From contig CAMJQS010000002.1 in NCBI GenBank assembly GCA_946408105.1, forward strand, positions 1 to 59,215: 59,215 nt of DNA. Direction: 5' to 3'. Shown here one piece after another: positions 1-8,575 of the stretch (its first letter is position 1; the number at the start of each line of letters is the position of its first letter). Made by a program: the position numbers and the translations under genes. The notes beneath the pieces are model-generated. The model was not told the DNA's origin. It worked only from the letters and a program-made list of their open reading frames with translations, and did not search any database. This stretch comes from an uncultured Selenomonadales bacterium (GTDB lineage Bacteria; Bacillota; Negativicutes; Selenomonadales; Selenomonadaceae).

Positions 1-724
1 GCTCGCGTTCGCGTTGTTCAAGTTCACGTTCACGCCGCGCAAGTTCCAATTCGCGTTCGCGTTGAGCCTGAAGCTCGGCGTCTTGCCTGGCTTTGAGTTC
101 GGCGTCTTGTTGAGCTTTGAGTTCAGCGTCTTGTTGAGCTTTAAGTTCGGCGTCTTGTTTGGCTTTGAGTTCGGCATCTTGTCTTGCTTTAAGTTCGGCG
201 TCTTGCTTGGCTTTAAGCTCGGCGTCTTGTTGTCTCTTCAAAGCGTCGGCGTCGGGTTGAGGCTTGGTCGGCTCGACAGTTGGTTTGAAGTCGGCGTTGC
301 CAACGTCAATGATGAATCGATGACCTTTGGGACCGCCGTCGAGGTGAAACGGTTTTATCTCCGCCATGCTCTCAATGACAATTCGGACGGTCGACGGGTC
401 GAACTGCGCGACGCGAATTTTTTTTGCCGCCAAAGATTTCAATTCCATTTCGCGCTTGACGGTCGGATTGAGCCACGAATTTTTTAAGTCGATGATTATG
501 CGCGAAGGATTTTCAGCGGAAGCCTCCGTGAAGTCGACTTTCTTTGTCATGTCGACGACGATACGAATCGTGCCCGCGCCGTAGCCTACACGAATCGCGC
601 TGACCTCGGCAAGGTTTGCTTTGCGTTCGCTGAAAGTCGGTTCGGCTTTTTGTTCCTCCGCCGCATGAGCCGCTGAAGTCGCCGCAATTAAAATGAGGAG
701 ACTCAGCAATATTTTTCTAATCAA
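1..724 (-). CDS. AMIN-domain-like exported protein (possibly N-acetylmuramoyl-L-alanine amidase), partial, with a charged octapeptide repeat tract
   Basis: Reverse strand reads (TTG)IRKILLSLLILIAATSAAHAAEEQKAEPTFSERKANLAEVSAIRVGYGAGTIRIVVDMTKKVDF... after GGAGG; signal peptide; AMIN-like beta motif; C-terminal (QDAELKAx)n runs off the window edge. Missed by the ORF track because of the TTG start and edge truncation. Confidence 0.7.
   Translation of the reverse strand, partial: MIRKILLSLLILIAATSAAHAAEEQKAEPTFSERKANLAEVSAIRVGYGAGTIRIVVDMTKKVDFTEASAENPSRIIIDLKNSWLNPTVKREMELKSLAAKKIRVAQFDPSTVRIVIESMAEIKPFHLDGGPKGHRFIIDVGNADFKPTVEPTKPQPDADALKRQQDAELKAKQDAELKARQDAELKAKQDAELKAQQDAELKAQQDAELKARQDAELQAQRERELELARRERELEQRERE
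20..240 (-). repeat. 24-bp tandem repeat encoding (QDAELKAx)n
   Basis: Forward strand repeats ttcggcgtcttgnnnngctttgag at a 24-nt period. Confidence 0.8.
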
Positions 725-741
725 TCCAAAGCCTCCTCTTC

Positions 742-817
742 AATGCGTAATTCGTAATGCGTAATGCGCAATGAAACTGCAAAACCATTACGCATTACGC
801 ATTTCGCATTCCTAATT
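742..817. repeat. Heptad-phased intergenic inverted repeat, element A
   Basis: Arms 742-773 (aatgcgtaattcgtaatgcgtaatgcgcaatg) and 786-817 (cattacgcattacgcatttcgcattcctaatt); 7-nt period; 12-nt loop. Confidence 0.85.
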
Positions 818-821
818 GATT

Positions 822-1466
822 TCAAGTTTCGTAAGAGCCGTAACGTTGTTCGAGTTTCTTGAACATCCACGTCAGCACCGCCGTCATTGCCAGGTAGAAC
901 GCGCCCGCGATAACGAACGGCGTCATGTCGAATTCGCGCTGGACGATTGTGCGCGCCACTCTAAGCAGGTCGTTCATTGCCAAGATGTAAATCAGCGACG
1001 TGTCCTTGACGAGGTTTATCGTTTCGTTGGAAATCGGCGGGAGCACGACGCGCAGCACTTGCGGGAAAATTATGTAGCGCATCATCTGCCAATGCTTGAG
1101 CCCAAGAGCCTTCGCCGCCTCGTATTGTCCTTTGGGTATCGCTTGAATGCCCGCGCGGAAAATTTCTGCAAAGTACGCCGCGTAATTGAGCGTGAACGCC
1201 AGCAGAGCCGCCGCCACGTCCGGCAACATTATTCCGACCATGGGAAGCGCGAAGTACACGAACAACAGCTGCAACATAAGCGGCGTCCCGCGCATTATCC
1301 AGACGTAGAACTCCATTAAATATCTCAGCGGCGCGAAACTCGATATCCTCCCCAACGCCGCCAGTGCTCCAATCGGCAAGCTTAAAATTAAAGTCACGAA
1401 GAAAATTTCCAGCGTGACTTGTGCGCCCTCCAAGATGAGGACTGTCATATCCAAAAATTTTTCCAT
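822..1466 (-). CDS. Polar amino acid ABC transporter permease
   Basis: 214 aa; ILSLPIGALAALGR...YVWIMRGTPLMLQLLFVYFALP...EIFRAGIQAIPKGQYEAAKALGL, typical HisM/GlnP EAA loop. Confidence 0.95.
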   Translation of the reverse strand: MEKFLDMTVLILEGAQVTLEIFFVTLILSLPIGALAALGRISSFAPLRYLMEFYVWIMRGTPLMLQLLFVYFALPMVGIMLPDVAAALLAFTLNYAAYFAEIFRAGIQAIPKGQYEAAKALGLKHWQMMRYIIFPQVLRVVLPPISNETINLVKDTSLIYILAMNDLLRVARTIVQREFDMTPFVIAGAFYLAMTAVLTWMFKKLEQRYGSYET

Positions 1467-1496
1467 AACAGATATTCCCTAACTCCCGTCAAACGC

Positions 1497-1574
1497 AATT
1501 AGGAATTAGGAGTGAGGAATTAGGAATTAAAAGTCGCGTCACAATTCCTAATTTCTAATTCCACATTCCTAATT
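1497..1574. repeat. Heptad-phased intergenic inverted repeat, element B
   Basis: Arms 1497-1528 (aattagg aattagg agtgagg aattagg aatt) and 1543-1574; exact 7-nt period; 14-nt loop. Confidence 0.9.
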
Positions 1575-1618
1575 GAATTCGCGGCGGTCACTGTTTGTGA
1601 GTCAGCAGTAACTGCCGA

Positions 1619-2428
1619 TTATTTTTTCTTTTTGATAAGGTCGGCTTGGAACCATTGCTCGGAAATTTTCTTGGCGGCTCCGTCTTTAACCATCTCGTCG
1701 AAAACTTTTTGAACTTTATCGCGCAGCTCGTTGTCGTCTTTGCGGAAGGCAATGCCGAATTCGCTGACGGGGCCGACAGTCACGTTGAGCGCGTCGAATT
1801 TTCCTTCCTGCTTGCTCATCGCGTAACGCCCGACAATTTCGTCGCAGACAAGCGCGTCGATTCTTCCGTTCTCCAAATCCATGAACGCGCTCACGTAGTC
1901 GCCGTAAGTTTTGAACTCTTTAAGAGAATCTTTAAGAGCCGCGTTGCCGGCAATGTAAGCTTCGGCAGTGGAACCGGCTTGCGTGCCGACGGTCTTGCCC
2001 GCCAGGTCATTCTCCGAGGTGATGCCCTGGTCGTTGCCCTTCTTCACGAAAACGATTTGGCGGTTGTCCATGTACGGGTCGCTAAAAAGCATATTTTGTT
2101 GACGTTCGGGCGTGATGTCCAAACCGTTCCAGATGATGTCGATTCGTCCGCTTTTAAGTTCGGCCTCTTTGCTGTTCCAGTCAATGGCTTTGAATTCGAC
2201 TTCGGTGCCTAGACGTTTGGCGGCCTCTTTTGCCAAGTCAACGTCGAAGCCGACGATTTTGTTTTGTTCGTCTTTGAAGCCCATAGGCGCGTATTCGTCG
2301 TCGAGGCCGATAACGATTTTGTCAGGTTTTTTGGCGTCATCGGTCTTGGCTTGCTCGCCGCCGCCTCCGCCGCAGCCGGAAAAGACCATCGTCACCAGAA
2401 GCAACGCCGCCACAAAAATTTTTTTCAT
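1619..2428 (-). CDS. Amino acid ABC transporter substrate-binding lipoprotein (paralog 1)
   Basis: Lipobox VFSGC; IVIGLDDEYAPMGFKDEQNKIVGFDVDLAKEAAKRLG; SBP family 3. Confidence 0.95.
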   Translation of the reverse strand: MKKIFVAALLLVTMVFSGCGGGGGEQAKTDDAKKPDKIVIGLDDEYAPMGFKDEQNKIVGFDVDLAKEAAKRLGTEVEFKAIDWNSKEAELKSGRIDIIWNGLDITPERQQNMLFSDPYMDNRQIVFVKKGNDQGITSENDLAGKTVGTQAGSTAEAYIAGNAALKDSLKEFKTYGDYVSAFMDLENGRIDALVCDEIVGRYAMSKQEGKFDALNVTVGPVSEFGIAFRKDDNELRDKVQKVFDEMVKDGAAKKISEQWFQADLIKKKK

Positions 2429-2544
2429 CCTTCAAACTTCCTTTCGCTAAAAAAAATTAATAGCCGCGTTGCATTATACTTTACGAAAAGTTTCATTGCA
2501 AGCGCGGCAGAAATTTTTTGAAAACAAAATGAAAGGCTTAAACC

Positions 2545-3357
2545 CTACTGTTGCTTGATGACGTCGGCTTGAAACCATTGCTCGGAAATTTTTTTGGCAG
2601 TGCCGTCCGCAATCATTCCGTCGAAAGTTTGTTGAACTTTATCGCGCAGTTCGGTGTTGTCTTTGCGGAAGCCGATTGCCATTTCCGCGACGGAACCGAT
2701 TTTCACGTTGAGCAATTCAAATTGGCCGGGGTGATTGTTCGCCTCGTAGCGCGCGATGAGTTCGTCGCAAACGAGCACATCAATTTCGCCGTTCTTCAAA
2801 GCCTCGGCCACTTCCGTGAAATGTTTGTAAGTTTTGAAATCCTTCAGAGCGTTTCTAATTTCTTCGTTCCCGCTGATGTAATCGTCCGAAGTGGAGCCGG
2901 CCTGCGCGCCGACGATTTTCCCTTCAAGGTCGCCCTCGGAGTGAATGTCCAAATTGTTGCCTTCCTTAACCAGAAGAATTTGGCGGTCGTCCATGTAAGG
3001 TCTGCTGAAAATCATGTACTCTTTGCGCTCTTCGGTTATGTCCAGCCCGTCCCAAATCATGTCGACGTTGCCGGAAGTAATTGCTTCGCGCTTTTTGTCC
3101 CATTCGATAGCTTTAAATTCTATCTCGACGCCCATGCGTTTTGCGGCCTCTTTGGCCAAGTCAATGTCGAAGCCGACAAGTTTGTTGCGCTCGTCGTGAA
3201 AACTTATCGGAGCGAAGTCGTCGTCGATACCTATTACAATTTTTTCGACCTCGTTAAAACTGCTGCTTTCGTCGGTTTTGGCGGGAGTTTCTTTCACGCC
3301 GCAACCGGTAAAAAAAACTGCGATGATAAGTAAAGCTGCCGTAAAAAATTTTGTCAA
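2545..3357 (-). CDS. Amino acid ABC transporter substrate-binding lipoprotein (paralog 2)
   Basis: Lipobox FFTGC; IVIGIDDDFAPISFHDERNKLVGFDIDLAKEAAKRMG. Confidence 0.95.
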   Translation of the reverse strand: MTKFFTAALLIIAVFFTGCGVKETPAKTDESSSFNEVEKIVIGIDDDFAPISFHDERNKLVGFDIDLAKEAAKRMGVEIEFKAIEWDKKREAITSGNVDMIWDGLDITEERKEYMIFSRPYMDDRQILLVKEGNNLDIHSEGDLEGKIVGAQAGSTSDDYISGNEEIRNALKDFKTYKHFTEVAEALKNGEIDVLVCDELIARYEANNHPGQFELLNVKIGSVAEMAIGFRKDNTELRDKVQQTFDGMIADGTAKKISEQWFQADVIKQQ

Positions 3358-3384
3358 AGTTCGCTGACCCCTCTGCTGAAAAAT

Positions 3385-4185
3385 TTACCTTCCGCTTTTA
3401 ATCAAATCTGCTCCGAACCATTGCTCGGAAATTTTTTTTGCCGTGCCGTCTTTAATCATTTCGTCGAAAGCTTTTTGAACTTTGTCGCGCAACTCGATAT
3501 TATTTTTTTTGAAGCCGATTCCAAATCCCGTGACGGAGCCGACAGTAACCTCGACCGTCTCGAACGTGTCGGGTGTTCTGTTCATTTCGTAACGCGCGGC
3601 AATTTCGTCGACAACCAGCGCGTCCAATTCTCCTCTGCTCAAAGCCGCGAACCCTTCTTTGAAGTTGTCGTAAGTTTTGAAGTCCGCGAGACTGTCTTTA
3701 AGGTATTTGTCTTCGTTGATGTAAGTTTCGGAACTGGAGCCGGCTTGCGTGCCGACGATTTTATCCGCGAGTTCGCCCAAAGAGTAAATGCCTTGAGGAT
3801 TATTTTTTTCGACCAAAAGAATTTGGCGGTTGTACATGTACGGCCTGCTGAAAATCATGTACTCTTTGCGCTCGCGAGTTATGTCCAGCCCGTTCCAAAT
3901 CATGTCGACATTGCCCGAAGTTATTTCCGTTTCCTTGTCGTCCCAAAGGATTGGTTTGAATTCAAATTCGACACCCATACGTTTTGCGGTCTCTTTGGCC
4001 AAGTCGATATCAAAACCGACAATGTTTCCCCGATCGTCGCGAAAGCTCATGGGCGCAAACTCATCGTCAATGCCGACCGTCACAATTTGGCTGTGCTTTA
4101 TGCTGTTGATGTTGTTTGAAATTTTTTCTCCGCTGCAACCCGCAACAAAAAAAATCGTCAGCAGGAGCAAAAAAATTTTCTTCAC
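3385..4185 (-). CDS. Amino acid ABC transporter substrate-binding lipoprotein (paralog 3)
   Basis: SBP family 3; probable GTG start (VKKIFLLLLTIFFVAGCSG) after aaaggag; longest ORF extends to 4218. Confidence 0.93.
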   Translation of the reverse strand: MKKIFLLLLTIFFVAGCSGEKISNNINSIKHSQIVTVGIDDEFAPMSFRDDRGNIVGFDIDLAKETAKRMGVEFEFKPILWDDKETEITSGNVDMIWNGLDITRERKEYMIFSRPYMYNRQILLVEKNNPQGIYSLGELADKIVGTQAGSSSETYINEDKYLKDSLADFKTYDNFKEGFAALSRGELDALVVDEIAARYEMNRTPDTFETVEVTVGSVTGFGIGFKKNNIELRDKVQKAFDEMIKDGTAKKISEQWFGADLIKSGR

Positions 4186-4214
4186 GCCCGACATCTCCTT
4201 TCGCCGAAAAAAAA

Positions 4215-5015
4215 TCACCTCTTGTATTTAATTAAATCAGCCTGGAACCATTGTTCGGAAATTTTTTTGGCAGTGCCGTCTCTTACCATGTCGTCGAAAA
4301 CTTTTTGAACTCGGTCGCGCAGTTCGACGTCGCTCTTGCGGAAGCCGATACCTATTTCCGTGACGGGGCCGATTGTTATTTCGATTATCTCAAACTTGCG
4401 CGGGATTTTGCTCATCTCGTAACGCCCTGCCAGTTCGTCGACAATCAGCACGTCAACTTTTCCGTCCGACAAATCCAAAAAGGCCTGCTTGAACGTCGCG
4501 TAAGTTTTAAAATCTTTGAAGCTGTGCATCAGCGTTTCGTTCGCGGCGATGTAGTCTTCTGAATTCGAGCCGGCTTGCGTGCCGACGATTTTTCCCGCCA
4601 AGTCTTGTTCCGCGCGAAGGTTGAAGTCGTTGCTCTTCTTTGCCAAAAGAATTTGGCGGTTATCCATGTACGGTTTGGTGTAAAGGATTCGCTCCTGTCG
4701 TTCGGGCGTGATGTCCAGTCCGTTCCAAATGATGTCGATGTTCCCGGAGTCCAACTCGTTCTCTTTGTTGTTCCAGTTTATCGGCTTGAATTCAAATTTC
4801 ACGCCCATGCGTTTTGCGGCCTCTTTCGCCAAGTCGATGTCGAAGCCGACGAGCTCTCCGTCCTTGTCGCGGAAACCGAACGGCGCGTATTCGTCGTCAA
4901 TGCCGATGACGAGCGTCCCGCTGAATTTACTGCTGTTGACGTTCTTTGAATCTTCGCCGCCGCAACCCGTCACAAAAAAAATCAGCAACAGGAGCGGCAA
5001 AAAAATTTTTTTCAT
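4215..5015 (-). CDS. Amino acid ABC transporter substrate-binding lipoprotein (paralog 4)
   Basis: Internal start MKKIFLPLLLLIFFVTGCGG with GGAGG upstream; the longer ORF (to 5069) would overlap the promoter. Confidence 0.93.
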   Translation of the reverse strand: MKKIFLPLLLLIFFVTGCGGEDSKNVNSSKFSGTLVIGIDDEYAPFGFRDKDGELVGFDIDLAKEAAKRMGVKFEFKPINWNNKENELDSGNIDIIWNGLDITPERQERILYTKPYMDNRQILLAKKSNDFNLRAEQDLAGKIVGTQAGSNSEDYIAANETLMHSFKDFKTYATFKQAFLDLSDGKVDVLIVDELAGRYEMSKIPRKFEIIEITIGPVTEIGIGFRKSDVELRDRVQKVFDDMVRDGTAKKISEQWFQADLIKYKR

Positions 5016-5067
5016 GCACAAAAAACCTCCCACGCCAAAAATTTTATTGCCAATCAAAATTTTTTTC

Positions 5068-5096
5068 ATTATATTTGCCCGTCAACGCCTTGTCAA
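5068..5096 (-). promoter_or_regulatory. Sigma-70-type promoter for the SBP/permease operon
   Basis: Reverse strand TTGACA (5091-5096), 17-nt spacer, TATAAT (5068-5073). Confidence 0.8.
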
Positions 5097-5253
5097 AAAA
5101 TTTTTGTCGACGAGAAAAATTTTTCCTGTTATAATTTCCGCGAACGAAAAATTTTTTGGAGGATGATTGGAATCGCGTGGTCTCTCCGTCAGTTGTTTCC
5201 GGATTTCAAAGAGGAGCGACCGCGCAGAAAAAATTTTCGGCGGGTGATGTGAC

Positions 5254-5607
5254 ATGAAAAACAGTTTGCGAAATTTTTTCCGACGAATCGGCAAGACGGG
5301 CTTTTTAATTTTGCTTTTTATTCTGTTCGGCGCGTGGGGCTTCTGCCGAAACGGTTGGCTCGGAGTCGCGGCGGCGATTGTCGGCTGCGGGCTCGGCTGC
5401 TTCCTTTACGAAAATTGGAGCGGCATAAAAAAATTTCCGTGGAGAAAATTTTTTCGACAACACGTCAAAGCGATTGTTAAGCTCGTGATTTTGGTTCCGA
5501 TTGTCTCGGCGTGCTGTTACTTCTACGGATGGAAAGGTTTGCTCGGTTCAGTCTTGGGCGTGCTTGTCGGCGAAATTATTTCTCGAAAAATTTTTAAGCT
5601 CAAGTGA
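5254..5607 (+). CDS. Small multi-pass membrane protein, unknown function
   Basis: 117 aa with several hydrophobic segments; ggtgatgtgac upstream of ATG. Confidence 0.6.
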   Translation: MKNSLRNFFRRIGKTGFLILLFILFGAWGFCRNGWLGVAAAIVGCGLGCFLYENWSGIKKFPWRKFFRQHVKAIVKLVILVPIVSACCYFYGWKGLLGSVLGVLVGEIISRKIFKLK

Positions 5608-5678
5608 AAAAATTTTCCTCGCGAAGAGCGGGGAATTTTTTTGCGCGGAAAAGTTTTCAGAAAAAATTTTACAAACGG

Positions 5679-5707
5679 TTGACCGAAGCTCAAATGTGCG
5701 CTACACT
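5679..5707 (+). promoter_or_regulatory. Putative promoter of glpABC
   Basis: TTGACC, 17-nt spacer, TACACT, 44 nt upstream of the glpA ATG. Confidence 0.55.
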
Positions 5708-5750
5708 TTACACAAAATTTTCAGGAGAAATTTTAACGAGGGTGAGCATA

Positions 5751-7364
5751 ATGGAAAAGGCAACTGTTGTTGTAATCGGCGGCGGCGCGACCGGGTTGGG
5801 CATCTTGCGCGATTTGTCCATGCGCGGCGTCAAAGCTCTGCTCGTCGAGAAAAACGATTTGGTCAACGGCGCGAGTTCCCGCTACCACGGACTGCTCCAC
5901 AGCGGCGGGCGTTACGCCGTTAAAGACCAAGAGGCGGCGCGCGAATGCATTATCGAAAACCAAATCATGCGCAAGATTGGCAAGAGTTGTGTCGAACCGT
6001 GCGGCGGAATGTTCACGCGGCTGGACATCGACGACGAATCTTACGAAGAGCTTTGGGTTAAAGGTTGTGCGGACAGCGGAATCGAGGCGACGCCCATAAC
6101 TTTGGACGAAGCTTTTAAATTGGAGCCGCGACTTTCCCGCAAGCATGTTAAGAGCGCGTATCTTGTGCCCGACGCGGCCGTTGACGGTTTCCGCATGTCG
6201 TGGCAGCTCGTCGACTCTTCGAAACGTTACGGCGGACAAGTCAAAACTTATACGGAAGTTATCGGCTTCGACACGGTGAGCGGCGAACTGCGCGGCGTCA
6301 AAGTTCGCGACCACTTCACGGGCGAAGAATACGAAATCGGCTGCGACATCGCGGTAAACGCGGCGGGCGGCTGGGCAGGTTTCGTCGGAAAAATCGCGGG
6401 CGTCGAAATCGGCGTTCAGCCCGACAAAGGAACGCTCATTGCGTTCAATCAAAGAATAGTTAATCATGTCGTCAATCGGTTGCACAAGTCTTCCGACGGC
6501 GATATTTTTGTTCCGCACGGTTCGATAACAATTTTGGGCACGTCGTCGATGAGCGTACCCGACCCCGAAGACACTTCCACGAGCCGCGAAGAAGTCGAGA
6601 GCCTTTTGAAAATCGGCGAGCAAACTTTTGAGGACTTACGCGACTTCAGAATTTTGCGGACGTTCGCGGGCAGTCGACCGCTTTACATTCCGCCCGGCGG
6701 CGCAGTCGGGCGCAGCGCGTCCAGAGGTTTTGCAATCGTTGACCACGAACGCGACGGCTTGAAAGGTTTCTTTACAATCGTCGGCGGGAAGTTCACGACG
6801 TATCGATTGATGGCGGAAAAAATGTGCAATCAAATTTGCGCGAAGCTCGGAAATAAAACTCCGTGTCGAACGGCTGAAGAACCGCTCGTTGAAGAAGTCC
6901 CGCAGGCAGACAAAGACCGCGCCAAAAAATTTTTTCCGTCTTACGGCGTGAATCTTGCGGCGACTCGTTTGGGCGTCGAACGTTTTAAAAAAGTTGTCGA
7001 ACGTTTGGAGGCCGAACCCGAAAGCCGCGAACTTGTCTGCGAATGCGAAAACGTCACGCGCGCCGAAGTCGAAGAAATTTGCAAGGACGACACGAGCTTT
7101 ATCGTCAACGACGTACGGCGGCGTACGCGAATCGGCATGGGCACCTGCCAAGGAAATTTCTGCGCGTTGAGGGCGGCGGCAATTTTTTCTGATTTGGGCG
7201 TCGAACCTTCCGCGAAAAATTCTTTGGAACGCTTGAAAGAATTTTTGCAGGGACGCTGGAAAGGAATTCGCCCCGTGCTTTTGGGGCGAACTCTTCGCGA
7301 AACGGAAATGACGCGCGCGATTTACGAACTTTCCATGAACGTGACGGGAGGCGAGCCGCAATGA
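5751..7364 (+). CDS. glpA: Anaerobic glycerol-3-phosphate dehydrogenase subunit A
   Basis: MEKATVVVIGGGATGLGILRDLSMRGVKALLVEKNDL; C-terminal BFD-like [2Fe-2S] CxCx..C..C region; followed by glpB and glpC. Confidence 0.95.
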   Translation: MEKATVVVIGGGATGLGILRDLSMRGVKALLVEKNDLVNGASSRYHGLLHSGGRYAVKDQEAARECIIENQIMRKIGKSCVEPCGGMFTRLDIDDESYEELWVKGCADSGIEATPITLDEAFKLEPRLSRKHVKSAYLVPDAAVDGFRMSWQLVDSSKRYGGQVKTYTEVIGFDTVSGELRGVKVRDHFTGEEYEIGCDIAVNAAGGWAGFVGKIAGVEIGVQPDKGTLIAFNQRIVNHVVNRLHKSSDGDIFVPHGSITILGTSSMSVPDPEDTSTSREEVESLLKIGEQTFEDLRDFRILRTFAGSRPLYIPPGGAVGRSASRGFAIVDHERDGLKGFFTIVGGKFTTYRLMAEKMCNQICAKLGNKTPCRTAEEPLVEEVPQADKDRAKKFFPSYGVNLAATRLGVERFKKVVERLEAEPESRELVCECENVTRAEVEEICKDDTSFIVNDVRRRTRIGMGTCQGNFCALRAAAIFSDLGVEPSAKNSLERLKEFLQGRWKGIRPVLLGRTLRETEMTRAIYELSMNVTGGEPQ

Positions 7365-8575
7365 AAATTTCTGACGTGATTGTTATCGGCGGCGGGCTTG
7401 CAGGATTTATGGCGGCGGCCGCGGCGGCCGACAACGGACAAAAAGTTTCGCTGCTCACTTACGGTTCGGGCTCGTTGCCTTTGGCGAGCGGCGCGATTGA
7501 TATTTTAAACTCGAAGGCTCCCGACGAAGCGATTAAACTTGTGCTTGAAAATCATCCGTACAAAAAAATCGGCTTGAAAAATATCGACGCGGCCGCAAAA
7601 TTTTTCGTCGACGTGACGAATAAATCTGACTTGCATTATGTCGGAAGGTTGAGCGCGCAAATTCCAATCGTTACGGCCGTCGGCACGCTCAAATATTCTT
7701 GCCTCGTCCCCGAATCGATGGACGCGACGAATCTTGCCGACAAGAAAAAAATTTTTGTCGTCGAGATAAAAGGCTTGAAAGATTTTTACGCCGCGATGAT
7801 TGCCGACAACTTGAAAAAATATTTTCCCGAAAAAATTTTTGAGACCGCCAAACTTGATTTAAATCTTCTCGGCGGGCGCGATATCACTTGCATGGACGCC
7901 GCGCAAATTTTGACGGGCAACGAACAAATCCTTGCGGACGGTCTGAAAACTTTAAATGCAACCGAAGACGACGCGATTATCATTCCGCCGATTTTGGGTT
8001 TGGAAGGAAATTCTTCACGCGCCGCCGTCAAATCGCAACTTCGCGCTCAAATTTTCGAGACGACCTGCTTGCCGCCTTCGCCGCCGGGTATCAGACTTCA
8101 ACGCGCCTTCATAAAATTTTTGCAGAGCGCGGGCGTCAGGATTTTTGAAAACTCAAAAGTCGTTCGCGGCGTCGTCGAAGGAAAAAAAGTTACGGGCGTC
8201 GTCGTAGAAAATTCTGTCCGCGAAAAAATTTTCCGCGCGAAAAAATTTATCTTGGCGACGGGCGGCTTTTACAGCGGCGGAATCGTCATGCGTGAGTTCG
8301 ACAATCCAATCGAGCCGATTTTTGATTTGCCCGTGTTCTATCCTTCGGGCGCGGAAAAGTGGAGCAACAAAAATCTTTTCTCCGACAAGCCGCAAAATTT
8401 TTCGATGACGGGAATTTTCACGGACGAAAATTTGAATCCGATTGACGGCGACGGAAAAGTTTTGTTTGAAAATCTTCACGTGGTCGGCGCGAATCTCGGC
8501 GGCGTTGATAAAATTTTTGAACGCTCGGCGGGCGGCATTTCGATTGCTTCGGCTTACAAGGGGGCGATTTTATGA
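7361..8575 (+). CDS. glpB: Anaerobic glycerol-3-phosphate dehydrogenase subunit B
   Basis: DVIVIGGGLAGFMAAAAAADNGQKVSLLTYGSGSLPLASGAIDIL; ATGA overlap with glpA. Confidence 0.93.
   Translation: MKISDVIVIGGGLAGFMAAAAAADNGQKVSLLTYGSGSLPLASGAIDILNSKAPDEAIKLVLENHPYKKIGLKNIDAAAKFFVDVTNKSDLHYVGRLSAQIPIVTAVGTLKYSCLVPESMDATNLADKKKIFVVEIKGLKDFYAAMIADNLKKYFPEKIFETAKLDLNLLGGRDITCMDAAQILTGNEQILADGLKTLNATEDDAIIIPPILGLEGNSSRAAVKSQLRAQIFETTCLPPSPPGIRLQRAFIKFLQSAGVRIFENSKVVRGVVEGKKVTGVVVENSVREKIFRAKKFILATGGFYSGGIVMREFDNPIEPIFDLPVFYPSGAEKWSNKNLFSDKPQNFSMTGIFTDENLNPIDGDGKVLFENLHVVGANLGGVDKIFERSAGGISIASAYKGAIL

Noticed and set aside
14-487. + strand ORF with FEFGVLLSFEFSVLL repeats
   Set aside because: Antisense shadow of the 24-bp repeat and AMIN-like gene on the minus strand, which has a signal peptide and RBS.
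4185-5069. N-terminally extended SBP start MKKILIGNKIFGVGG
   Set aside because: It would overlap the consensus -10 element; the internal ATG at 5015 has a better RBS and a proper lipoprotein signal.
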